Source of the DNA: Diphasiastrum complanatum
Taxonomy: Eukaryota; Streptophyta; Lycopodiopsida; Lycopodiales; Lycopodiaceae
Assembly: GCA_029204225.1 (NCBI GenBank)
Contig: CM055099.1
Span: forward strand, 49,797,105 to 49,861,104
Direction of reading: 5' to 3'
DNA length: 64,000 nucleotides
This document shows positions 34,721 through 50,205 of the stretch, piece after piece; position 1 is the stretch's first letter; each line of letters begins with the position of its first letter. The notes under the pieces are model-generated. The model searched no databases and was not told the DNA's origin. It worked only from the letters and a program-made list of their open reading frames with translations. The translations under genes were made by a program, and so were the position numbers.

Positions 34721-37700
34721 AAAAGCAGAGCAATCAGAGCTTTTCTATGCAAAAAAACCAAACCCTTGCCCTGATTCTAATCAACACCTTCCGGCATAAA
34801 AAACAATTAAGGCTGGATTGAACAGCGGCGGCTCACGAGCCTCATCGGATTGTCCATCTTTGCGATTTTGCATTTGCCTTGACATCAGGTACTGCTTCCT
34901 CAATCCGCCGGTGCTGCTGCTGCAGCTGCCCCATCCCACCACCCCAGACCCTGCTGCAACAAGCAATTGCATTGCCTTCATTTCACAGATCCAGTACAAT
35001 TACAGAAAGTGTGTCAGGCTGTGATGGATCAGAGAAGCGCTATGGCGCTTCCATAGAGCAGCGACGTCTGATCTAACCTCGCAGCAGGAGCTACTGAGAA
35101 AGAGAGAAAGGAAGGAAGGAAGATCCTGGTATCGCAATGGCACGCTATGCTTTTACAATTGCCACCGTTGGATATCCCCGTACACGTTCCGATTTCGCCA
35201 ATCGACCATCTAAATGCTTCCACTTGCATGGACTTAACACGTGGCTAGCATCCAAAGGTGAGGGCGCAAAGCATCCCGTGTTCTTAAGCCTCGTAGTAGA
35301 TGCATAAAATGCCCAGGTCTCAAATACGTGTAGACCGTTTTGATTGGTCCAAGTTTCTAGAAGCCCTAATTTAGGCGACCAAGAGCATTTTGATGTGGTC
35401 CATTTTAGGGAGCTTCATAACCCTAAATTGGGTGACACTATATATCCATATTTTTGCTCTCAAAACCCTGATCTCACATAAACCCTACTTTTCCACTTTT
35501 CTTCATTTTGAAGGTTGCATTTACACATGTTTTTAACGAGATTAAAATAGCCGCAATATCTATAAGCTTTTACTAAATACGAAAGGTTCATGATGTGATA
35601 AATTGAAGTACGTGTGTCCATCCCAAAAATTCCGTTGAAGTACACATGGAGCAGTCGAATTAGCGTTTTGTTTATTATGACTAAAATTTAGTTAAGCACC
35701 AAGAATTAACATGTGTTTATTATGACTCAAATTTAGTTAAGCACCAAGAATTGACATGTGGGCGTCACGTTTATCTCAAAATCAAATCTTGAAATGAGAG
35801 CCAAAGCATATGATATTGGGTGCCTCACATATTTTTCAAGGTTTAAACAAATGCAATTGCTAAAAAACCCTAAATCAAAATTAAGGATTTGAAGCTCAAG
35901 AACTTGAAGAAATGGGTGAAATATCATTGAAGAAAGCTACCATTGCTCAAGACATAATAGAAAGGGTTGTAGTCTAAGTGAACAAAGCAGCAAATATCCA
36001 TTTTCCTTTTCACACCTTAAAGATGAAAAAATTGCTTTTTTTTGTTGGTTTGTTTACTTGAAGTGCCATTTGCAAATTGCCCAAAATGCCTACATTGCAC
36101 AAGGCTTTGATAATATCCCTTTCATGCGTGCAACAAAAACCTTCATTCTATTGGGAATTGTGGCCCCATTTGCAAATTGCACACATGGCCTTGTTGGCCC
36201 ATGCACACACGGTTTTGTTGGACTCTCTTGAATTTTATTTTGAGGATAGGAATGAAAGAATATTCGCAACAACACTATTTGGAATTGATACATATCATAA
36301 GACTATTTCTCAACAAATATTCTATATATGCAATGTACATCGATCACAAATAATATAGGCCTTGTCATTTTTACTCCAATGAGTGGGCACCTCTTGTCCT
36401 TGGAGTATAACCTTGCATTACTATGTGTAGACAAAAAGAATTCTCTACAAATTTTTGTGCTATTTGGCCTCTATGATTTGTCGTATTGATCTTCCTTGTC
36501 TTGGCTCGAGGACACGTAGAGCTTGGTTGGTTAGGAAGATAGAAGATTCTATCAACTTAGCCCTTAATAGTCCACTAATTCTGCAATTTGAAAATATATA
36601 TGAGATTCAAAACGTTGGTGTGAAATAAATTTTAAAAACCAACAAATATGATTTGTCAACTACCTTTTTCATGTGCAATTTTTGCTTTTCTCTAAGTGCT
36701 TTCAATTGCTTGCAAGTAGTACAAACAAACATACTTGAGTTTTTAGAAAATTTTACTAGACCAAAATCTCTTTTCTAAACCTTCACCTAATAAGAATGAC
36801 TCGAATGCAGAACATTCTTGGACATTGCAACATCATGTAGTGGTAAATAAACACTAAGTAGTTAAAATATTAGCCAAACGATAGGTCAAACCAAACAGAT
36901 TTCTAGAATAGTGAGGTACTAACATGTAAGTATGTTTATCTCCTAAAAATCAAAGCCAAAAAAATAGTTCTCTATGAGATTTGGTTGATTTGAATCGTAT
37001 TTGTTGGAAACACCTCAAAATAACATTGAGTTTAGTACAAAGATAGAACCAATAAGTAGAGGCGAACCACTACCACTAGATAAGAAAGACAAGAAACATG
37101 ACAACATTTGTCAGCACATGATAGGAATATAATGTAGTTATCTCAAGCCAATTAAAAGTGCTCCAGGTGGTATCAAACTTAATAATCTAATTATTACTCT
37201 TCGATTTTCTTTTTCCATTTGTCTTTTTTTGTAATTTTGGCCTTAGAGCTCCTTCATATTTGTGTAGCAAATTGAAAAGTTAGTCTAATACCAAAAACCC
37301 TCAATCTCATTCCCTTAGCAAGATAGAAATAATATCAACCAAGTAGACCTGATACGACATCTCATGGACATAATGTGATAGAAATATTGAATAACATTTA
37401 GAGGCAAGTTGTAAACTTCTTATGAGAATAAGTGAAGCATCCAAAGTGGACACTTATATCCATAAGCAAGTACTAAGCCTTATTAAGATGGAAATACTTT
37501 TTGATTTCAATATTAGAAAAATCATGCCAAGTGTGGTGTTTTTTGGACTTATGTTTCTAGCAGAAGTAATATTGATGATCATAGAAAGTGCACATTGTAT
37601 GATCATGTTTGTTGTGATCATTATGAGACATGGAGGTCTAAATTTCCATCAAGGAGGAGCATGAACATAAAGAAGGAGAATGCCTCAAAATCAAGCATCT

Positions 37701-37939
37701 ACATGAAATTTGGAAGGAATCAAATTTGGAGTTGCTAGGATGGTGCAAAGCTCCCAAGTTCATCAAAGAAGTCAACATCAAGGAGGCACTATCATAGATA
37801 TGGTGATCTCGGATCTTCATCAAAATCATTGGCTGATCTTTACACCTTTGAACCAACAAGGATCCATATTTGAAGACCAATTCAGCCCATGGAGTAAAGC
37901 TTAAGATCATCATGCTTTTATCAAGTCAGTTCTGAGGAG
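34721..37939. other. KEG promoter side and gene-free AT-rich DNA
   Basis: The first 400-700 bp should hold the KEG promoter and 5' UTR (minus strand). A GA-rich tract at 35,095-35,130 gives a CT-rich strand in the KEG sense, common in plant 5' leaders. I could not identify a TATA box with confidence. From 35.3 to 37.9 kb there are only short ORFs. The last part (37.4-37.9 kb) may be a decayed LTR-element interior, because an LTR-like TGTTAG start follows it. Confidence 0.4.
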
Positions 37940-39126
37940 TGTTAGAATTGGCAAAAGCTAACTTGATCAATTCTTGTAAATAGCATAATGACTTGTACCT
38001 ATCATCACTAGACATGTGTGGAGCATATTTCCACGTGTGAAATCTATGCCTAAGTCATTTAGATAGATCATATAGGTTGTACATCTCATTTAATTTGGAA
38101 ACTAGTGGTTAAATTGGCCAAAACTAGTTTAGTAGTATTATGCCACTTGGCACCATTCTAGTGGTAGAAAATGCTATATCACATGGATACGAGTGGTCTC
38201 CCACATGTGAAATGTCAAGCATAAAGTTCAGATCCATTGTATATAGATTTTATTTGAGTCAAATGTCAAATCTCCTAAATTGTAGGAGTTATCTCCTAGA
38301 TTGTAGGAATCTAGAAGGTCAACACTAGCCACCAATGATGATGTGGCAAATTAGTGGAATCTTAGCCAAAGTGGATATGGATAAGCACTATGAGCTGTCT
38401 CACACGTGCTGGATATGGCTTATAGAGAGATTATGAAAATTTTGTATATCATCCATGTGAGATCCTTTTGAAGGCTAATGATGAGAAACATTGATTTGGG
38501 AGAAATCTTGGTGTTTCACTCTCTTAAGCAAGTTCTTTGTGGATGAATGCTTGGGATTTCTTAAGTAAACTTATTTGTTGTTATCAGGTCGTACACTTGC
38601 TATACTTCATGTTGGATTATTCTCCTTCTTACCAATCGTCTAATCGGTTTTAATCTCCATCCATTGTTTATCCAATTCTGCAGATTTTCTAGTGTGTTTA
38701 CATACTTTACTACTTACAAAGACGACTACCTACTACAAGGCGGCTCTAATTAATTAAGTAGGTAGATCCAAAGTACTTAACTACAAGACATGTAAATAAA
38801 GTCTGTTTCTTTTAGTCAATAGTTTTAAGGCTGATTCATGACAATCCAGAAGCAACGATTTTTCAGCTGAAGCCAATTTTTAGCACTACACTGTCTTGTG
38901 CTTATGCTTCAAGCTCTTGTAATCATTTTCTATCAATTAGAGTGCATTTTGTCCACACTTCTATTTTTGTTCTATTGCGCATTGCTACTGATTATTCATC
39001 TTGATCTTTTTGCTGGTGACTGATGCACTTCCAATCCGCAACCATTTGTTGCTAAACTTCCCCTGCTATACTACATTTTGAACTTGATATTAGAGCTCAT
39101 TTTTGATAACCTACCATTTTACGACA
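37940..39126 (+). mobile_element. Putative LTR followed by a primer-binding site
   Basis: The segment begins TGTTAGAATTGG after a purine stretch (tgaggag) and ends TTTTACGACA. It is followed at once by TGGTATCAAAGCAGG (39,127-39,141), a primer-binding-site variant. A length of about 1.2 kb suits a plant LTR. No second copy is in the window and no coding region follows before the Copia LTR at 39.5 kb, so this may be a truncated element interrupted by it. The boundaries rest on end motifs only. Confidence 0.4.
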
Positions 39127-39308
39127 TGGTATCAAAGCAGGTGATTCAGTAATCTGCATTTCTATTATAGGTTATCAGTCTTATTTCTTGTAGAACACCT
39201 TAACAGCCAAATCTCGGTTCTAGTAATAAAGTGCATAGTTTAATTGACAAAGGCTGAGAAACGAACTCAAAACTAAGAAATGAACTCGAACTCGAAAGTA
39301 TCTCAAAA

Positions 39309-39428
39309 TTCGAAAGATTCTTGAACACTATCTTGTTGTGAAATATTTTCATTCTTGTTCAATCTCGAACTCGAAAGATTCGCGAATAATATCTTGTCGC
39401 GGAATATTTTTCATTGTTCAAACTCGAA
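39309..39428 (+). repeat. Direct repeat of about 61 bp, two copies
   Basis: Copies at about 39,309-39,369 and 39,370-39,428 share cgaaagattc, atatcttg, gaatattttcatt and ctcgaact. They lie just 5' of the Copia LTR segment at 39.5 kb and could be a U3-type duplicated control element if that LTR starts further left than I have drawn it. Confidence 0.65.
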
Positions 39429-39494
39429 CTCTAAACATTTGCAAAATTGTCGCAAAACTGGCGCCTGTCGTGAAACTTATCACAAACTGTCAGT

Positions 39495-39965
39495 TGCCGC
39501 GAACAATTCGCGAACAAAAATTATTCGACTCTGGAAACGAAACGTTTTAAGTCTGCATACAAAACGTTTGTTGAATATCAACCGGCGTAACGGTTAGATC
39601 TACTGTTACAAAAGTACAAGGCCAAAAGACCTATCCTGTAACAATATAAACACATGTATAGAGACTTGTTCTAAACACAATAGAGGACCAACAAGGCAGC
39701 AAGAGATGTATACTGATGAATCAGATTCAGAATTATAAAAATTTGTTTTTGATCAAAGTTTCTCGACATATGATTTTATCAGTTATTCTAAATGTCTAAA
39801 ATTGTCTATTACACTCACGCATATATCTCTAAAATCTGCATGCTGTAATTCAATCAAGGTAAAAGCTGCTCTACTAGTACATAGACCAGAATTTGAACTG
39901 ATTGAAGACACTGATATTAGTTTGATTTATTCAAACGAGGAAGAATTTGTAGTATTTTTCCTACA
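39495..39965 (+). mobile_element. Copia-family LTR (3' edge certain, 5' edge approximate)
   Basis: The segment ends TTTTTCCTACA directly before a primer-binding site. Along its length it parallels 62,020-62,458 (shared words: aaggccaaaagacct, caagagatgtata, actagtacatagac/attagtacatagatc, gaagacactgatatta, tttattcaaac), which shows it is a repeated LTR. A Copia-like gag follows, as expected for the 5' end of an element. The TG at 39,495 is the best start from the alignment, but upstream sequence might belong too. Confidence 0.7.
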
Positions 39966-39966
39966 G

Positions 39967-40034
39967 TGGTATCAGAGCATATCAGAGTTGATATAGTGGT
40001 ATCAGAGCATGCCCTCCTATAGTAGTATCAAAGC
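39967..40034 (+). promoter_or_regulatory. Primer-binding site present in three versions
   Basis: TGGTATCAGAGCAT occurs at 39,967-39,980 and again at 39,997-40,010. A third, weaker form (gtagtatcaaagc) is at about 40,022-40,034. They are spaced 30 and 25 bp apart between the LTR and the gag start. Only the first is positioned to prime next to the LTR. Confidence 0.75.
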
Positions 40035-40111
40035 GAATCCTCGCACCCCTCCCAGCATCCTTCACACATCCATCAGCAGTCATATATGGAGTTTATTCAG
40101 AAGATTAGAAG

Positions 40112-40363
40112 ATGTCGTCGATCAACAACATTCATTCTAAGATCATTACGATCTTGGATACAGAAGGTTCGAATTATTTAATCTGGAAGTTAAAGACTTC
40201 ACTCTTATTGACGGGCAAAGGTCTTTGGCAATGGGTAGAACCAATAGAAGATAAGCCAATTACTCCTAGCAAAGAACTTCAGGAATGGAGTTTGAGAAAT
40301 GACAAAGCTATAGCAATAATTGCGTCTTCAGTGCATGACAACATAATGCTGGTCCTCCATTGA
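40112..40363 (+). pseudogene. Copia gag N-terminal fragment
   Basis: An 83-codon frame encodes TEGSNYLIWKLKTSLLL and GLWQWVEP, the conserved start of Copia-type gag proteins (GSNY..W). It stops soon after HDNIMLVLH, where an intact gag would continue for some 200 residues and then a zinc knuckle. Sequence after 40,365 is unrelated and palindrome-rich, so the element is truncated. No protease, integrase or RT follows in this orientation. Confidence 0.75.
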
Positions 40364-40393
40364 GTTCAGTGACATGCAAGAGGATATACATTA

Positions 40394-40442
40394 GGGCCCT
40401 TTTTGGACTCAAAAAGGGCCTCTTCACTAATCATGATTAGTG
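40394..40442. repeat. Two adjacent palindromes
   Basis: The first is an 11-bp stem (GGCCCTTTTTG at 395-405 with CAAAAAGGGCC at 410-420) around a 4-base loop, GACT. Four bases later comes a perfect 18-bp palindrome, CACTAATCATGATTAGTG (40,425-40,442). They lie at the break point of the truncated Copia gag. Confidence 0.85.
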
Positions 40443-40719
40443 GTAATGACGACACATGTGCCAATAAAAGAATGACAATTGAGCAGAATGGCCCATATGC
40501 AATATAGTATGACTTTGTAGATCTCTTGGATCTAAACTTATGATTGCATGGTGTAGATTAAATCAAGTGTGGGACCACTAAGTACACTCTAGCATTAACC
40601 CTACATTAACTCTACATGGGAGGCTAACTACACCTATCACATAGCTATTAAGTAGACCCAACATACCCGCACCTAATGGCTAGTTTATCTACTCATTCAA
40701 AATATTCAACCTATACAAC

Positions 40720-42891
<2,172 letters not shown>

Positions 42892-43190
42892 TATTTGACA
42901 AATTTGTTTGAAGACTCATTTTTGTGTGTTGTCCATTGTAAGAGAGTTACTATACTTTCAAAGGATATGTTGTTGGCAAAGAGGCTGAGACGTGAGAGAA
43001 ATTAAAAACGATGTACTCCAAATTTTGAGATAATATCAGAAGATGATCATTTTTGTCATCTGACTCTGTTGAATTATTGTGTGAATTCATTTTATGATGA
43101 AATACAGTTTTCTGTGCATGTTTTTGATTAACTAAATTTTATATCAGTGAGTGTATATCCAATTCTGATTTTCACGCAAGAAGAGGGGAC

Positions 43191-43765
43191 GTTTGACCAG
43201 GTCAAATGCCTGCTCTCCATGCCCTTGCGTGATTTGCACAAAAGGGCGCGGAGGCGAGATGTTTGACCCAGTCATACGGCCCCCTTCCGTGCCCTTGCAT
43301 GATTTGCACGCAAGGGCGCGGAGGCGAGGTGTTTGACCCGGTCAAACGGCTCCCCTACGCACCCTTGCATGATTTGCATGCAAGGGCGCAAACAGAGGGT
43401 GTTTGAAAAATGTCAAATGGCCCCCCTCTGCGCCCTTGCGTGATTTGCACGAAAGGGCATGGAGGCGAGCTGTTTGACCCTGTCAAACGACCCCCCTCCG
43501 CGCCCTTGCTTGATTTGCACGAAAGGGCACGGAGGCGGGGTGTTTGACCTGGTCAAACAACCCCACTCCGCAACCTTGCATGATTTGCATGCAAGGGCAC
43601 GGACAGCAAGCGTTTGACCAAGTCAAATGGTGCCTCTCCACGCCCTTGCGTGCAAATCATGCAAGGGTGCGGAGGGGCGCCGTTTGACCCAGTCAAGCGC
43701 CCCTCCTCCACGCCTTTGGGTGCAAATCACGCAAGGGCGCGGAGGGGGGCTGTTTGAAGTTCAAA
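43191..43765. repeat. 70-bp tandem array of paired palindromes
   Basis: The word GTTTGA recurs at 43,191, 43,261, 43,331, 43,401, 43,472, 43,542, 43,612, 43,682 and 43,752, a strict 70-71-bp period with eight full units. Each unit has a TTTGACC..GGTCAAA-type palindrome and a hairpin of the form CCCTTGCGTG-ATTTG-CACGCAAGGG. In the first six units the hairpin centre reads ATTTG; in the last two (43,642 and 43,713) it reads CAAAT, i.e. the hairpin is inverted. TTGACC is also the W-box core bound by WRKY factors. The array is GC-rich relative to its flanks. Confidence 0.9.
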
Positions 43766-45574
43766 ATGACACTTTAATGTCCTTAAATTTAGATGATTGG
43801 TAAAAATTTTCATAACCTACCGTAATGAATGAAATTTTTGAATGCATGCAGTCTGAACTGATATATCTTTGAAAAAAAACACATTTTTCTTTAAAATTCT
43901 TTTACATTAGCCAGTGCTTCCAACAGTGACTCTGATCTATTTTCTAGTCCTACTGTTGGCTTCATTAACTCCGATGCTAACTTAGCAGCATCAGTATGCT
44001 CCTCATAAGGTCCAACCGTTGAGGCCAAAAGTAATTTGGACTCAAACCCCAGGCATAAGTCGTGCAAGATAGCGCTCTTTCGTACACAGTAGGCCTTTGG
44101 TGCAGTCTGTGGAAGTGGAGCATCTGCAAGATGCTTTGATAATGCTTTGCACTTGACCAGCTCAGTGGGCCCATCAGGACTATACTCATTGCTAAAAGCA
44201 TCTCAGTTGTGCCAATCGATAATTTCCCAAATTGTTTATGCTCAACCTCCGGTAGTTGCAGAGTCTTCTGTCGTACTATACCAACAGGGTTAATATAGAT
44301 TTTATAGTAAATAATGTCGTTCCCACATAGGACAGCGTTAGAAAGTTATGTATTTGGTACAATTATGGCAAGTGGTTTCGAGTGTTCTTCTGATTGTCAA
44401 CAGACATTAAAAAGTAACCAATATTACTTATGGTTTGGGAAATGTAATGTTAATAATTTCAGAACAACAATCCAGCCTCTATCAAATCGAATGAAACGCG
44501 TTCTACAGATGAGATATTATCAGAGTAGTATAGCATTACTACACTCTGGCTGATTAAGGTGTCAACAATAGTCGAGAGTTGTTCGATGTATTCGCGACTG
44601 TGTAGACAATTAATTAATCGCGTTCGTGAACTATTCATTTCTAGACAGATTCCCTCAACAACTAAAGTCCAAATTAATGGTTAAAGAACACGAATGGTTT
44701 TAGAACACGTTAGAAACTTATATCAATGCCAATCAAGAAAACAGATCAAAGACTCAATTCTTCAGACAGGGACTGTCATCTCATATGTATACATACAGCT
44801 TTATTCAATGATCGTGCTAGACTCTACCAAAGATAGTCGTTATTCGAGTGCCGAAAAGAAAGTATTCGCGACAGACAAATAAGATGGTTTTAAGACAGTT
44901 CTTTAGAGCATGCTTTACGGATACCCAGCAAACGACTGTAATGCACTAGAGCGTCTGTCTGATCAGAGAGTAATTCATGAAATGCGTTAGAGATTGTTAG
45001 CAGACTCAAGATCACTCACACTCAGTAGTGCGGAGAACAGAGATAAGAGAGAATAACTCACAAAACTCTATTCACTTCTTCAATCTCTTACATAAGCATA
45101 AACTCTTCTCTCTCGATGATCGAGACTGAAGTGTGAGATCTATATATGTTCTACGGGGCGAACAAAGACACCTCTTAAACAATAGGTGCGTCGCTCCCGC
45201 GAAAGGGTCTAGTTAACAATTAGACTAAAAATATGTTCAACTATACCATAGGAGGTATACTTAACTATGAGTTAAAGTTACTCTAGTTTAACATGTCTTT
45301 TCGTATCTAGTCATTTCGTATGGACGACCTAGTAAAGGTTATCCAAGGCAATGTCTTTTCCTTTTAAAGGTCTTGCCCTTAATTACAAGGCAAGTACTTA
45401 GGAGATATATTCCCGAAAAATGTCTTAGGCCTCTTCATGATTTATACTTAACCAGCTCATATCTTCATTTTCGAGTATATCATGCCATATTTATGTTGAT
45501 ATTCAATATTTAACATTTTCGTGGCATCACATCTTCAGTTCACACAAAAGTTTTGCCAGAGTTTGCTCAGTAGT
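43766..45574. other. Gene-free region with possible LTR-like promoter DNA
   Basis: Only short ORFs are present. At about 45,000-45,180 the minus strand reads ACATATATAGATCTCACA followed by a purine/pyrimidine-mixed leader, resembling a TATA box and 5' UTR of an LTR element or gene on that strand. No recognisable coding frame follows in that direction. I could not find matching LTR ends. Confidence 0.35.
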
Positions 45575-46351
45575 TTATGCGTTATCTCCAATCAGCTGTC
45601 GGAATGTATCGTCTAGCACTGAGTGGTCAAAGGTGTTGGTGCCATTTTGTAATTTCACTAATCCTGCCAACATCTCATCATCTCGTAAGCCGAGGATATG
45701 TTGCAAGTCATACAGAAACAAATACTCTTGCCCATTAATCATCACTGGGGCAAGGTCACGTATTCGCAGCATGTGATCGGAGTCGTCTACGTCCTCCGGT
45801 TGGGAAGATGTTGATGCAACTGAAGCCATCTGCCGTGCAAGCTCTGCTTCCTTCACGGGTGCTAATTCCTCTTCTGCTTCTTGCTCTTCCATTTCACCGA
45901 GGTTCACGCTAGGATCATGTTTTTCTTCAACGATATTTGTAGGAAACTCATTCAACAAAAAAATCACAGTAATTTCACCTGACAAGAACTTGTTTCCTAC
46001 ACTTTTGAGATTAAAATTTACTTGTTGATCGCGCGTTAACTCCAAAAAGTGCTCGTTCCCCAAGTGGCTAACAAACTTGTTGAGTCAGGCAGCAAAAGGT
46101 CTATCTCCTTTCCATATATATGTTAGCAAATTATACGAAATCCAAGAAATATCATAGCCAGGTATTCTTACCGAGCAAGGCATCAAGTTCTCTTCTATAT
46201 ACTCACTTACATACCTGAAATCATCACTATTTGCACGTAGAGTTGCTAGGGTATCTATTCTGGCAATGAACATAGCATAGATGCGATCTATTTGATCATC
46301 AAATGTTGTGTCGGCCAATAGATTTGCCAACTTTGCCTTTGAAGGATGCAT
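45575..46351 (-). pseudogene. Unrecognised 259-codon frame broken by one in-frame TGA
   Basis: From ATG 46,351 the frame is open to a TGA at 46,087-46,085, then continues without shift to the final stop at 45,575. The product would be about 88 residues, then a further 169. The first part (AKLANLLADTTFDDQIDRIY and following) is helical and balanced in composition. The second has an acidic stretch (EMEEQEAEEEL) and ends in a segment containing LFLYDLQHILGLRDDEML. I do not recognise a family. A TATA box 125 bp upstream and continuity across the stop suggest a real gene with a single disabling mutation, or stop readthrough. The codon after the stop begins with C, a context sometimes leaky in plants. 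Confidence 0.5.
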
Positions 46352-46475
46352 CGTGAACGTAATGAGACAATACTAAAGACTATAAGTACGAGCGCAAGTG
46401 CAAAGCATTTAACCGAAACTAAGAAAGCCAAGAGAGCAAGAAAAATGTGTGCTTGAGAAAATGAGATAAAGTGGT

Positions 46476-46483
46476 CTTATATA
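46476..46483 (-). promoter_or_regulatory. TATA box for the minus-strand ORF
   Basis: TATATAAG reads on the minus strand 125 bp before the ATG at 46,351, preceded by CCC and followed by a C/T-rich leader. Its position suits a plant core promoter with a 5' UTR of about 95 nt. Confidence 0.55.
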
Positions 46484-47908
46484 GGGAAAAGTTTTTAAAA
46501 AATAGACATGATTCAAATAAAGTCTATTTATAGTAATCAAATAGATTATACCACCATACTTCAAAACAATGTAATATTCTCAATAGATTCTATTTGTTCA
46601 TTGTGTGCTATTTCTGAAATGCCATCCTCTTCATTGGATGTTCTTTGCCGAGGAACCCACCGCTTCCCTACACGAACCCGAGACATCCTCCATTCCCTAT
46701 GCCTTGCATTAGATGTGGATGACTTCCAAGCGGCTCTTCTGGCTAAATTTGATGAAGAGATCATTGAAGTCAACCCTCGAGCCCGTGTTTCTTCGATGTT
46801 TTGTCTGCTCAAAACTCCTCTATAAAACCACTAAAATATCTCTACCAAGGCATTGCTAAGACCTTTACCTCCACCATGTCTTGACTTTTTGAAATACGCA
46901 GCCTTGGCCCTATAATGACTCTTCTCCATCCCTTGGGTATTCCAAATAGCCAATGATCCATATGTCTTTAAAAATCAAGGTCCATGAGCGTACAAAATGT
47001 GATGTTTGCAGAAGAATCTAATTAGTACATTTCACTTGGATATAACTTACAAAGAAACAATAAAGACAAAACACTCACCATATAATGAGTGACGTGTGTT
47101 TCTCCCCATGCATCAATCATCAATCGAGTGAATGCTTATACTTCCGTTTGATATCTATCGTAATCTTCCTCCCTCAAGTCTTTTTTTATTGATAGTCAGT
47201 GACAAAGCATCAAATGCTTGCCACACCTTTGCACGTATGGCAGCCATATGGGATGCACCTGGGGTGACCCTTCCACCTCGAACATACTACAAAAGAAAAA
47301 TCTTAGTGCCATCGGGTTATGAAACGTGTAGGGAAAAAAAAAATCTGGCAAAAGTCCCAAAGTACACAAAGATACCCTCGGGCAAACAAGTAAAACCATC
47401 ACAGAAGACAAAGATGGTAGAATTCATCACGACAATCGTAACTGAGGAAGTCAAGAAATTGGCAACCGACAAAGTCCAGCAGATTTTACCAAGCCTCTTG
47501 GCGCAATCAATGCAAAGAATTCTTAGTGATAAATTACAAAGGGGCCTAGCGTCAGCGAAGCGACGAGAAGGCAATTCATCACAAGATCCAAAGGAAAGTG
47601 CAATCACGCATCCTTCAACAGGGAAGTGCAACGACCAGGGGAAGACTAAGGTTAATGATTGCCCCTCAACGAGCAAGATTCAACCAAAGTCTCCTTGTTC
47701 CACAATGCAGCAGCCCAAACCAACGCCAAACCCGGGAATAATCATTCTTCAAAGGCCAAATCCAGGGAATCCAAGCCCAAAACGGCCAATTGTACAGCAA
47801 GAACCAGCACCTACAATGACAAAGCCTTGTCCTAAATCTTTGATATTGACTGCTGAGGAAAGTCTTCAGGTTATGGCATACCATGAATACTTGGACAGAC
47901 AAGAGAGT

Positions 47909-49781
<1,873 letters not shown>

Positions 49782-50081
49782 ATAGCAAGAAAGAGTGAGT
49801 TTTAGGGTACATCACCCTCCTCCTTGTAGAAACCAAAGTTCACCTTGGTGCTCCAAGCATTTGATAATGCCCACCGTTAGATCGAAACCCTATCAAGTGT
49901 ATTCATCCTAGTCGTTCAAAGAAACCAAGTTTCCCACCAAGTTATTGTTTAAATTTTAAATGGGGCCTTCTAACTTAATGTAACAAAGTAAGGCAATAGA
50001 ATTGGTTTAGTACCAAAGGGGAAAACCTTTTCACAATTGCTCAAAGAACATATAAAACTAAATAAACATGAAGTAGAGTCC

Positions 50082-50205
<124 letters not shown>

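Noticed and set aside
43191-43765. Regularly spaced repeats resembling a CRISPR array
   Set aside because: The whole 70-bp unit is repeated with no unique spacers, the context is eukaryotic, and no cas-like gene is present.
46508-46825. Overlapping frames on both strands upstream of the TATA box
   Set aside because: The plus and minus readings are equally long and neither shows a motif or splice logic; I could not choose one.
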